From positions 1-16,234 of the forward strand of contig NAVB01000680.1 of the NCBI GenBank assembly GCA_002179805.1: a stretch of DNA of 16,234 bases. Reading direction: 5' to 3'. The translations under genes were made by a program, and so were the position numbers. Below the pieces are notes generated by a model, which did not search any database, was not told where the DNA came from, and saw only the letters and a list, made by a program, of their open reading frames with translations. Shown in pieces: positions 8,443 through 16,234 of this stretch. Source of the stretch: Acanthamoeba lenticulata. Taxonomy: Eukaryota > Discosea > Longamoebia > Acanthamoebidae. How positions within the stretch are numbered: the stretch's first letter is position 1; each line of letters opens with the position of its first letter.

Positions 8443-8737
8443 GCTTCTTTTTCATTACCTTTATTTTTCTTCTTCTTCATCCCAAGGCAAAGCCCCCTAC
8501 AAGCAAAACCTAAGTAAAAAATTGAAATCAGTATTTTCATATTGTAAAAGATTTTCATAATGACAATGTAATTGTTCAGATAAAATTTATTTTCCAAAAT
8601 CAATTTTAAAAAAATTATATGCCAAAACAAGTGTTAAATTTATTTTCTTAATTAAAATCAATTTTACAACCTTAAAATCAATATTGTGATCAGTAAACAA
8701 TTTTTAAAAAATGACTGGACCTCTAATTTTAAATAAG
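8443..8737. other. AT-rich spacer, no gene seen
   Basis: Poly-T/A-rich sequence with repeated AAATCAATTTTA/AAAATCAATTTTAC words (near 8598, 8655 and 8673). No coding-like frame is seen. It may be intron for the exon that follows at 8738. Confidence 0.4.
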
Positions 8738-9077
8738 CCCAAGTTATTTTACACCAAAACAACTAAGCAAGTTTACACAACAACTTGTTGCTTGGGATTT
8801 TAAAAATGGTGACTATGATAGCCAAGCTGGTACATATCTTTGCTTTTGTTTGCCTGTATTAGTGGTTTGGCTGACTAGGGAGATAGAGGTCAACATTGCT
8901 GATGGCGTGACTTGCCCTTCAGATGATGATGTTGAGACAACTTCTTCTTCTGAGTCAGATGGTGATGAACCACTACCTAAACAAAATCGACAAATGATGG
9001 CTCAGGTAAGGAAACGGTTGTTTCCTCCATCACAACAATCAGATGAAGTGGTCGGCCAAAGTGGTACTGATGAATAA
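8738..9077 (+). CDS. Unidentified protein, C-terminal exon (island gene)
   Basis: After a possible acceptor AAATAAG the frame reads PSYFTPKQLSKFTQQLVAWD, FKNGDYDSQAGTYLCFCL, PVLVVWLTREIEVNIADG, then a Ser/Asp/Glu-rich tail (DDDVETTSSSESDGDEP), and a basic-hydrophobic end (QVRKRLFPPSQQSDEV) before TAA. That is about 112 residues. The acidic Ser-rich linker and short basic tail resemble the C-terminus of transposases or other nuclear proteins, but no family is recognised. It points to the right inverted repeat 300 bases away. Two in-frame TAA codons (near 8725 and 8731) sit just upstream. The earlier exons were not found. Confidence 0.5.
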
Positions 9078-9095
9078 ATGTCCTTGTTTAATGTA

Positions 9096-9303
9096 AATGC
9101 ATCCCATTTGCAACATAAACACAATCCAAACGCAATAATCCTGTTTCACTTGCAACATAAACGCAACTTGAACACAACTTGAACGCAACTTGAACGCAAC
9201 TTGAACACAACTTGAACACAACTTGAACACAACTGAAACACAACTTGAATGCAACTTGAATGCAACAAACGCAACTTGAACACAACTTGAATGCAACAAA
9301 CAC
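9096..9303 (+). repeat. 11-bp tandem array (CAACTTGAACR) in the right subterminal region
   Basis: From about 9162 to 9303 a unit of 11 bases, CAACTTGAACG/A with drift (GAATG, CTGAA), is repeated about ten times. Less regular CAACATAAACGC words precede it from 9096. Because 11 x 3 = 33, the - strand gives repetitive open frames (FKLRSSCVQV), which are an artefact of the array and not a protein. Confidence 0.85.
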
Positions 9304-9387
9304 ATTTCACTTGCAAGTTAACTGCGATTATTGCGTTTATTGCGATAATTGCAATTATGGCAATTGTTGCGTTTTCCGACCCATGTC
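9304..9387 (-). repeat. Right inverted terminal segment
   Basis: Read on the - strand from 9387: GACATGGGTCG, then GAAAACGCAACAATTGCC, then ATAATTGCAATTATCGCA and repeated CGCAATAA words. It mirrors the left end in motif order though not base for base. The 11-bp tip is exact. Confidence 0.6.
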
Positions 9388-9564
9388 CTAAGTGTAAACT
9401 TACTGTTTGCCGCCTGCCACGCAAAACACAGCCATGAAACTGACGTAACACGAACGTTTCACGAGTTAGCCTTTTTACGAATCGTGTCGCTGTAATTCTA
9501 GCTGTATTTGTATTTACGCGCGATTGACAATAGGTGATGTAAATTGGCTAACATGTTGAGGTAC
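9388..9564. other. Spacer between the right inverted repeat and the dehydrogenase stop
   Basis: Mixed composition, no coding content. It includes the 3' untranslated region of the dehydrogenase gene. No clear partner for the left flank of the inverted-repeat element was found. Confidence 0.4.
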
Positions 9565-11018
9565 TTAATTTCTGTGAATAATTTCGCTGGAGGCTTGGTT
9601 TGTGGGGAACACTAGCAAATCAGCCACTTGCACATGAAGGGGCCTACACCAACATACAAGCATAAGCATTGCAGGCGACTATTTCAAATGAAGCAGAAAT
9701 GTGTACCGAGAAGCAACATAAGCGACAGTATCCGCCACATCACGTGCAAGCAAAGGTTCCAGTCCTTTGTAAGGTTCGCTTGCTTTGCCAGCATCACCTT
9801 TAAAACGCACCAAGCTAAACTCGGTTTCGACCAGGCCTGGAACCAGAACTTAACGGGTAAGTTGCAAATCAAATAATAGCACAACACCAAAGTTCGCGTA
9901 CCTGGGCAAATGGAAGTCACCCTCAAAGAAGTGTGAACCAATTCCTTCCTTTGTGATTTCGTAAAAGCTTGCACCGCATCTAAATGACTCTCAGTCAAAA
10001 ATAACCAATGGTTGAGAGTTGAACTGTCAGAAAAGAAGCGTACGCTTGGAGGCGCAGTAAATGCTACCCCCCTTGTAAGCCTCAATTCCTGCCACACTGC
10101 CACAGTTGGAACAAGTACACAATAAGTTTTTGTTGTTACACACACCCACAGGGCGTCGAAAGAGGGGAAGAAGGCCAAGCGGTTGTGTCGGACCTGGAGA
10201 TGTTGATAACATGACCTCTGTTTCGAGCTAGCATGCCAGGCACAACAGCCCTTGTCACACGAACGAGACCCTTGATGTTGGTATCAATCATGGCATCAAC
10301 ATCTTCCTCCGACACGACATGTGCATCATCCCTACCCAGAGCAAGCCCTGTGCCACGACATGGAAGAAAAAAAAACACACATAGACACAACACTCAGAAG
10401 TGGAGCCAAACACACCCCAATTAAATCTAGACAAAAAAAACCTCCTGAACGGTTGTGGTAGTGCCGAAGTACCTGCGTTATTGACGAGCACATCGATGGC
10501 CTGAAACTCTTCTGGAAGCGAAGCAAAAAAGGCATCCACAGAGTCCTTAGAGCACACGTCCTGGAGCGAGAAGTGTGAAAAACTTATGTCCGGCGTTTGC
10601 ATGAGCGAGAAGGCGCACCAATGAGCCCGTGAACACCTTGACGCTTGCGAACTTGTGGGTGAGCTGTTCGCTCAGCTGCTCCAGCCGTTCCTTCCTTCTT
10701 GCGCCAAGAACGTAGATCGTTGTTAAAGAAAGCAATTGAACACAACAACAGGGGAGGGGAAAATATTGGGGGATGATTGGGGGGGGGGGTTGAATTGGAT
10801 ATGAGGTGAGCTCCTGATGCCGCCAGGGCAAACGCAGTGGCTTCTCCGATACCAGCTGAGGCACCGGTGCTTCCATACAACAGTCCACAAGTATTATTAG
10901 TATTTGCAAGAAGATGCGTTTGTTGTTCGCAAGGAAGGTTGAAGAAGCATGCGAGAGATTACATGAGAACAACTTTGCCCGCAAGGCGTGGATACACATC
11001 AATTTCCTGGTCCGCCAT
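9565..11018 (-). CDS. NADP-dependent short-chain dehydrogenase, YMR226C/YdfG (3-hydroxy acid dehydrogenase) type, complete
   Basis: Classical short-chain dehydrogenase that oxidises serine and related 3-hydroxy acids in its characterised relatives. Nine exons join in phase: 10963-11018, 10803-10869, 10637-10711, 10473-10560, 10194-10347, 10044-10096, 9902-9979, 9707-9836, 9565-9643, giving 259 residues against about 267 for yeast YMR226C. Motifs: TGASAGIGEATAFALA (cofactor loop) with LGARRKERLEQL, where the RR is typical of NADP use; DVLVNNAGLALGRDD; the INISSVAG serine region; YCASKHAVQAF (catalytic Tyr and Lys); CPGLVETEFSLVRFKGDAGK; and ADLLVFPTNQAS near the end, the hallmark of this subgroup. 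Start chosen at MADQEIDVY because the in-frame exon leads directly to GKVVLITGAS. Exon 2/3 uses an AT-AC intron. Cytosolic, with no signal peptide. Confidence 0.95.
10712..10802 (-). other. U12-type AT-AC intron in the dehydrogenase gene
   Basis: The 91-nt intron starts ATATCC (minor-spliceosome donor consensus ATATCCTT) and ends CTAC. TTCTTTAAC at 10730-10722 matches the U12 branch consensus TTCCTTAAC at eight of nine bases, with the branch A 11 bases from the exon. No GT-AG choice restores the frame here, whereas this choice gives SGAHL-VLGARR, exactly the family sequence. Confidence 0.85.
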
Positions 11019-11140
11019 GTTATCTGTTTGCCGCCCGGGAAACAGACAGTTGAAAAGAAGTTACAAAAAAGTATAAATAGACTTATTTCAGATTTCCGCG
11101 CTTCGGCATCTCATCTCATTTTTATTTACAACACTGCATC
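11019..11140. promoter_or_regulatory. Divergent promoter between dehydrogenase and PHO88/SND3
   Basis: Only 122 bases separate the two start codons. TATAAATAG at 11072-11080 is 60 bases upstream of the + start and fits a TATA element for the rightward gene. A T/C-rich stretch (TCTCATCTCATTTTTATTT) precedes the + ATG. Confidence 0.5.
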
Positions 11141-12107
11141 ATGATGGGGGGAATGGGCAAAATGCTAATCATGGTATGCTTTGCTGAATCAATATGCTGT
11201 CCATGCTTTCAGTGCTGACTTCACCTCTCCGCGCCAGTTGCCAGTCATTTTGGTGATGCGTGAAATCAACTTTGAGGACGCCACCAATCTTTTCTTTTTG
11301 CGCATCGCGTTTGGTAGCGTGGCAGTCATTTGTATGGTGGGGTTGGGTTACATATACACCCGCATACAGCACCAAGCCGATCGTCACCGCAAAATCAAGG
11401 TGCCTCCACCTTCCACTCCCTCGTGGGCCCCTGTTGCCGAGTACGCATCTCTTCGTCTGCGCTTGCTCAAGTGTCGGCTGGCTCTTAAGTGTCCTTTTTT
11501 ATTTTTATATTTTTTTTCTCTCTCTCTTCCATGTGGTGTGCCAAGGCCTTCGCAGCCCACACCCCCCCAAGAAATGACTGTTCAGGAATATGACTTGGCG
11601 GAACTCAAGAAGGCTCTCTGGCAGACGCTGCTCTCTGCGGCCATTGTGAGCTTTCTTCACTGGAAGTGGGCCATCTGCCCCCCTCTTTTCATCCAGTGCT
11701 TCATGATGCCCTCGACTCTCTACAGTTCGTCTCTTTCCCTCCTCCTTCCTTCGGGTCCCAATACTCCAACGTTGTGCCAGCCAATCACTGGGGCAAAAAC
11801 TAACCTTCGGGCGGTCTCCCCTTCGTCTTAACAGGCAATCCGCTCTTTCAAATCTACGTGCTTGGCCATTCGGCTGACGAGAAGGGTGACGAGCTCCGCC
11901 GGCCCTTCAAGGATAACAATACCAACCCGTTTAGTCAGTACGGGCGCTCGCTGGCTCAAGCTGCTCAGCGCTGGTGGCTAACAGGCGCGTACCTGCAGGT
12001 TTATGCAGCAGAGCCCTACTGCGGACCAGCAAGTGACTCAGACAAAGAAGGAGCAGAAGAAGGCCAAAAAGCAGGCACCCCAGGACCGTCGCCCTCAGAC
12101 CGATTGA
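11141..12107 (+). CDS. PHO88/SND3-family ER membrane targeting protein, complete
   Basis: Pho88 (Snd3) is an ER membrane component of the SRP-independent targeting route, first described through phosphate transport. Five exons join in phase: 11141-11173, 11238-11440, 11546-11724, 11835-11937, 11999-12107, giving 208 residues (yeast 188). Landmarks: short N-terminal exon MMGGMGKMLIM; VILVMREINFEDATNLFFLR followed by a membrane segment (AFGSVAVICMVGLGYIY); EMTVQEYDLAELKKAL matching the TVRDYDLKEI block; LHWKWAICPPLFIQ; YSNPLFQIYVLG and DELRRPFKDN; then a Lys/Gln-rich soluble tail (KKEQKKAKKQ). Reading through the last intron without splicing gives a different, longer tail; I prefer the spliced form because NPFSQFMQQS follows and a GGCTAAC branch-like word is present. 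Confidence 0.92.
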
Positions 12108-12210
12108 GCGGGGCACCGTTATTTCGGGCTTGGAAAAAAACAAAAAACAAAAAACACACACAAAAAGAAAAGGTCTCGCCACACCAAAAACGCGACGATC
12201 GTCGGATAGG

Positions 12211-14941
12211 ATGGAAGGTTGTGAGGCGGATGCGCACGAGCTGGACTACATACCCCTCACCACCTCAAGCACACAAAACAAGGGCAACACTGAGCGTATC
12301 CATAGCTCCTCCTATCGCCTGGGCGCCAAACGCGCACACCCAATGCGCACCACTCCAACCTCGCTACTTCCTCAGACAGGGAATAACCAACAAAGGCCAA
12401 GCAAAAAGTTAAAGAGAACGAGGTTTTATGCTAAGGAACGATCGTCTCCTGCAGCTGCTACCAATGTCTCAGGGGGCTCGGCCTTTGTGGTGCCGGACGG
12501 GGAATCAGTGACGTTGCGTCCTCCGCGAGGAATTGTGACCACCAGTAACGAACGCACGCGTGAGCGTGTGAACGTGGCCCGCCTCGAGGAGGAAGGCTGG
12601 ACAAGGACTGATTTGTGCTCACATATTACGCGCCACCCTAGCCGTTTTGCCAACATCAATATGGTCGTGCTTTTCGTACGAAGCCAACCTTCCCCTTGTG
12701 AGTGGCTTGGCCATCTTACTAAGAGCCTGATCTCTGTTGAACTTCTCTTTGTGACAGGACTTGGACAACGCGGCGGGTTGGTTCAACATTCACCAACGAG
12801 TGCTACCAAATGTGCTCGTGCTCGTGTTCTGTGGGAGTGGAGGCGTCTATGGCAGCCTGCCTCGGCGGCCTCTGCTTGCCGGTTTCATGTCCGACGACCG
12901 GTACTCGCACACCTCCCCTTTCTTTCCTCACCGCTGCCGCAACAACCACTACTTGCATGGCCTCTCTCACACCTGCGCCTGTGATCACTCGTCCCTTTCG
13001 CTGGCAGGCTCTTCGTTACTGTGTGCGGTGGCGGCAAGAACTCCGCCGGTACTCTTGGCGTCTCTTCCTACCTACCTACCTACCTGCCTGCCTGCCTGCC
13101 TGCGAGTGCACCAGTAGAAATAATTATGATTAGTATAAACTAATTATCATTAATACTTACACTCTCCCGCAACTCTCGTGATGACTTCCTTCTTTCTCTC
13201 TCTCTCTCTCTCTCTCACGTCTAGATTTTGGGCTGACCTACACCGCGGGAGAGCTTAATCGCCTCATGCCGAAGGAGTGCATGTTTGCCATCGTGTCCAA
13301 TGATACTGACTTTAAGCACGTGCACTCTATCCCCTCCCCTTGCCTTCGCTCTGTCTTTCCTCTTCGACTGGTCGCGACAGCAGGCGCGTCGGGGCTCTCG
13401 TCCGAATACGCTTGCTTCTTAACGGGGATGGCCGTGGGGTTTCGCGCGCGCAGACACCTGATGAGCCATTTGAGGAAGACCCGCCCCAACTCCTATCAGA
13501 TCAAGGCGAACTCTGCCGTGATGGCAAACAAGCGTATCTCCCCCTCCTTCGCCATCCCCCATTCTTCTCTTCATTTGAGTGTCCGCTGTCTTTGTCTTTC
13601 CTCTCGTCGCACGTGCGCTCTCCATTGTCTCTTCTCTCTCTCTCTCTCTCTCTATGTGCTGGGGGGGGGGAGGTTTGTCTGTTCTACTTGAGCCCGTCCC
13701 CCCCCAAAAAAGTGCCGGAGTACTTTGTACTACGTAGCGTACAACTTCCTCCCATTCTTGAGGGCATGCGGAGGGGTTGTATCGCAGCAACATCTAAAGG
13801 GCACCTGCGTTTGCCGTCGCTCCTGCTGCTGCAGCTGCTGCTGGAAGGAGACTGCCAGTAGCGCCAGCAGTAGCGGTATCAGCGACAGCAATGCGTCGCA
13901 GTCTGCGCTTGATGCCGCAGCACGCGTGTGTGTGTGTGAGTGTGCGTGGGGTCACCGCACCTGCACACCCACCCCTCCCGTCTCCTCCGAGATATGGGAG
14001 AGTATTTGGCGGGAGGAGGAGGAGGGGAGGAGGAGGGGAGTGCTCTTGGTGTGGGATGGAAGAGCTCCCCGCGTGTTCCACGAGGGCAGGGTCATCATTC
14101 GAGATAGAGACAGTCGCGGGAGTAAGCTGCGAAGCTTTGGCAATGTCGCTGCTGCTGTTGCTGCTGCTGCGGATCTGTGCTGCACCTCGCGCTGCTTGTT
14201 GTCGGCGAAAGAGCGCGGGGGCAGGCAGCGGGGAATTTGATCGCTCGCGATAACCAGCTCGCCGGGGAGGGGCAACGAGTTTGTTCATTTGTTTTACGCG
14301 TGCGTGTGTGCGCGGGGGGGGGGAGTGAGGCCAGATCTGCACTGCATCTTGGGTGTGCTAGAGCGGCGCTTACTCATTGATCAAGCGATTCGTAAACAAG
14401 AGGAGCAGTCCCGCGAGGTGGTACTCATTCTTGACGACGTTTCTGAGACTGGCGAAGCCACCGGTGGTGATGACGCGGACGAGCGGCTGGAAAATGGGTG
14501 CGGCCAACGTAAGACGTACGCTGCACTTTCCAAAAGTACGGCCGGTGTGGAAGAAGCCCTACGCGGGAGGAGCTCCAGCAGCAACGACGTTCAGCGAAGT
14601 ACGGAGAAGGACGAGGACGAGGACGAGGACGAGGCGGGTTGTGTAATTATCGTTGAAGACACGCCACCATCATGTTTCCCCTCTCGGTATGTCCGTTTCC
14701 CGTGCTCTCCCCCCTCTGGATTCTGCTTTATCCCACTCCCTCCCTGCTCGCTCGGCACAGGCCCAAGATCCAGGCAAAAGCCCTCAAGCAACCAGACAGT
14801 GTGCGGTGCAGTAGCAGAAGCGCGCCAGTCCAGGCTAAGCACCACCACAACTCGACTGCATCCGGTTCAGGCATCAAACGGTCTCAGCGCCCCGCGCAGA
14901 GTGCGTGCGCTGTGGCGATAATTGACCTTACGAAAGAGTGA
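12211..14941 (+). CDS. PIN/NYN-like nuclease-fold protein with C-terminal SUMO-interaction-like motifs
   Basis: Exons supported: 12211-12675 (an ATG at 12130 is an alternative start), 12758-12900, 13008-13048, 13225-~13321, ~13384-13533, probable exons within 13707-14250, ~14331-14686 and 14761-14941. The N-terminal ~140 residues are polar and basic (RPSKKLKRTRF, likely nuclear). The core reads INMVVLF-DLDNAAGWF, FVTVCGGGKNSADF-GLTYTA and MFAIVSNDTDFKHV: the spaced Asp-N, KN-AD and SND-DF acidic motifs of PIN/NYN metal-dependent nuclease folds, closest in feel to the PIN-like domain reported for ZNF451-type proteins. The C-terminal part has VVLILDD (14418-14438), VIIVED (14643-14660), and VAIIDLTKE at the very end (14912-14938), each hydrophobic next to acids, plus a DEDEDEDE run. 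The middle exons are unresolved; frames there are dominated by CTG/GCT repeats. Confidence 0.75.
13066..13103 (+). repeat. Intronic (CTAC)n(CTGC)n microsatellite
   Basis: About four CTAC then four CTGC units in the intron between the 41-nt exon and the exon at 13225. A (TC)n run at 13194-13216 in the same intron provides the polypyrimidine tract before CTAG. Confidence 0.9.
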
Positions 14942-14984
14942 AGCTGCCCTCCTTATTGGGGGGGAGCTATTTGCTTTTAGATAA

Positions 14985-15913
14985 TCAGTCGTCTTTCTTG
15001 TGTTGGCTGGATTTGGCGGTAAGTTTGTTGGTTAAGGCCTCCACCTCCTGCCTGAGTCGTTCGTTGTCCTCCGTGAGGCGCATGTACTCCTTCTGCTGGT
15101 TCTCTGCCTGCTTGGAAAGCATCTTAGCCGCGTTGAGCTTGGCCTGCGCCTCGGCAAGCACGGCCTTTTGCTCCTCGAGCTCCTTCCGCAATTTTTCGTT
15201 CTCTTCTGTGTGCTGCAGGAAAGCGCTCTCCTGATTCTTCGCCTGCTTGGACAGCACCTCGGCGTTCTGTTCAAGCTTGAACAGCGCAGTCACCACGCTG
15301 ACAAACCTGCGCACACACAAAAAGACAGGACAACTTTACCACCCGTTTTGTGTGGATGTGTACGGCGTGTAAGTTTAGTGCGTACCGACTCAGCAGACTG
15401 CAGCGCACACATCACAGTAGGCCAGCCACCCTCCGGGTCAAATAGCGCATGTGAGTAGCAGAGTAACACAGCTGTTTGGAGTTTTGAAAGAGGAAGAGGG
15501 GGTGTTACACAAGTAGGAAGAGACTCCCGCCCGTGAGAAGCGCATTGCGTTGAGCTGCGTAGAGCTGAGCCTCGAGAGCATGCATGTCGTCATGTCCCCC
15601 GTGCTCGTGGCTGTGACTGTTATGGGCCTCTATTCTCACTCCTGCCAAATGGGCCTCCCGCAAGCTGTCTGAAGAAACAAGTCTTAGCGTAGATGCACGA
15701 CAATAATTGGGGGCGGCAGGTACCAGCCAAAAGGGCCAAGAGGAGAAAGAAGATAACCCATAAATAGGATTGAGCCTGAGCAACGCGGGGATTGGAAGAG
15801 AGGAACTGGAGAAGGGATCGCTTGGTATCCAAGGGGAGCGGAAGAATGAGCACCACGCATCCTAGTGCCTCAATTCCCATAAACAAGCCCAAAGCCTGCC
15901 ATCCGAGACCCAT
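14985..15913 (-). CDS. BAP31 family ER membrane protein, complete
   Basis: BAP31/Yet proteins are ER membrane chaperone/export factors. Three exons join in phase: 15724-15913, 15509-15668, 14985-15306, giving 223 residues. N-terminus MGLGWQALGLFMGIEALGCV forms the first membrane segment, with no cleaved signal. A second is LWVIFFLLLALLA. The exon-2 end AQLYAAQRNALLTGGSLFLL plus VFVSVVTALF is the third, matching the family's LFRAQRN-hyh-GFSLLL block. After it comes a long coiled coil (LEQNAEVLSKQAKNQ, then EENEKLRKELEEQKAVL). It ends HKKDD, a KKXX ER-retrieval signal. The loop between segments two and three carries an unusual HNSHSHEHGGHDDMH stretch. Start chosen at 15913, only 35 bases from the neighbouring stop. 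The 3' end faces the PIN/NYN gene at 43 bases. Confidence 0.93.
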
Positions 15914-15948
15914 CGTTTTTGTTGTGTTGTTAAAGTGGGGCGTTATTT

Positions 15949-16152
15949 TTATTCATTTTTTCTGTCATTCCCTTTTCTTTTTTGTTTCTTGGTGCTTGGC
16001 CAAAGAACGGTCGAAGCCTCTTCGGTCGAGGTTTGCCTGCGCTTTTGAGCCAACGAGTTGTTCGGTTTGGCTGAGGAACTCATACTCTTGCGCTCCTCAA
16101 CGTAACACACTTCGCAGTCCAGTCCGGCGGCCAGAAGCTGGTCGAGCCACAC
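15949..16152 (-). CDS. Last exon of an unidentified gene, 5' part outside the window
   Basis: Follows a good acceptor (TTTCACTTCCGTGCAG) and reads VWLDQLLAAGLDCEVCYVEE then a hydrophilic basic tail RKSMSSSAKPNNSLAQKRRQ to KKQKRKGNDRKNE and TAA. 67 residues are visible. The KKQKRK cluster could be a nuclear localisation signal. I cannot assign a family from this fragment. Upstream bases 16153-16234 are intron or earlier sequence without clear coding. Confidence 0.6.
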   Translation of the reverse strand: MWLDQLLAAGLDCEVCYVEERKSMSSSAKPNNSLAQKRRQTSTEEASTVLWPSTKKQKRKGNDRKNE

Positions 16153-16234
16153 CTGCACGGAAGTGAAAGACTCAGCGCCACTTCTTTTGTCTTATGAGTG
16201 AGCGCGAACAGCTGCACCAGCAACCATCTCTCTC

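Larger units (their letters stand above)
5653..9387. mobile_element. Putative DNA transposon bounded by 11-bp inverted repeats, about 3.7 kb
   Basis: GACATGGGTCG at 5653-5663 is the exact inverse complement of CGACCCATGTC at 9377-9387. Directly inside both ends are arrays rich in CGCAATAATYGCA/ACGCAAC words. AAACGCAACAATTGC at 5768-5782 recurs inverted at 9360-9374. Between the ends, a - strand gene runs toward the left end (stop at 5907) and a + strand exon runs toward the right end (stop at 9075-9077), an outward-facing pair. No perfect target-site duplication is visible; CTGAG on the left against CTAAG on the right is the nearest. No transposase motif is recognised inside, so the class is unknown. 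A pair of degenerate repeats arising by chance cannot be fully excluded. Confidence 0.5.
4441..9564. other. AT-rich island between CLU and the dehydrogenase gene
   Basis: Base composition changes abruptly near 4440, from GC-rich to strongly AT-rich, and stays so to about 9390, with a mixed spacer up to the dehydrogenase stop at 9565. Exceptions are small GC-richer patches near 5590-5665, 5890-6045 and 8290-8425. The island holds transposase remnants, unidentified exons on both strands, inverted repeats, tandem arrays and a tRNA-like gene, so it reads as nested or composite inserted elements. Splice-like signals inside it, including a TACTAAC branch-type sequence on the - strand at 6244-6250, argue that its genes were spliceosomal. 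Confidence 0.8.

Noticed and set aside
9039..9451. Repetitive - strand open frames rich in Cys/Val/Lys (FKLRSSCVQV repeats)
   Set aside because: They are produced by the 11-bp tandem array, whose three-unit period keeps frames open. No start context, splice sites or family match.
11858..12412. Long unspliced C-terminal extension of the PHO88/SND3 protein
   Set aside because: Removing a 61-nt GT-AG intron (11938-11998) gives a Lys/Gln-rich tail ending at 12107, similar in length and character to the family. The extension is low-quality sequence.
13794..14342. 182-residue - strand open frame
   Set aside because: Ala/Ser-rich composition from GCT/CTG and GGA repeats antisense to the PIN/NYN gene. 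Typical shadow frame.
1..16234. CRISPR arrays, bacterial operons or phage genes
   Set aside because: All repeats lack a conserved repeat with unique equal-length spacers, and the genes are intron-containing eukaryotic families.

Overview
This is nuclear DNA of a eukaryote, most likely a protist. The evidence is genes split by many short introns (about 50-150 nt) with GT...AG ends, plus one intron with the AT...AC signature of the minor (U12) spliceosome. Genes are tightly packed, with gaps of 35-120 nt. The genes use the standard code (TAA and TGA stops) and are GC-rich. Introns carry pyrimidine runs such as (TC)n, which read as (GA)n when the gene lies on the - strand. I cannot name the species.

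Layout. 1-~4040 (-): the 3'-truncated middle of a CLU-family (clustered mitochondria) gene, at least 16 exons, reassembled in phase from family motifs. ~4440-9564: an AT-rich island unlike its flanks. It holds a decayed DDE transposase, several unidentified AT-rich coding exons on both strands, a tRNA-like gene, hairpins, and an inverted-repeat-bounded segment (5653-9387) that looks like a DNA transposon with subterminal repeat arrays. 9565-11018 (-): a complete nine-exon short-chain dehydrogenase close to yeast YMR226C/bacterial YdfG, containing the AT-AC intron. 11019-11140: a short divergent promoter with a TATA-like box. 11141-12107 (+): a complete five-exon PHO88/SND3 gene. 12211-14941 (+): a PIN/NYN-like nuclease-fold protein with three SUMO-interaction-like motifs in its C-terminal part. 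14985-15913 (-): a complete three-exon BAP31-family ER protein ending in KKDD. 15949-16152 (-): the last exon of an unidentified gene.

The flanking genes are housekeeping genes. Two of them (PHO88/SND3 and BAP31) act in ER membrane protein targeting or quality control, but nothing suggests an operon-like unit. The unusual part is the island. Its two terminal gene ends point outward toward the inverted repeats, its proteins are unfamiliar to me, and several reading frames continue past TAA/TAG codons with coding-like sequence. That suggests either decay by C-to-T change at glutamine codons or a source with reassigned stops.
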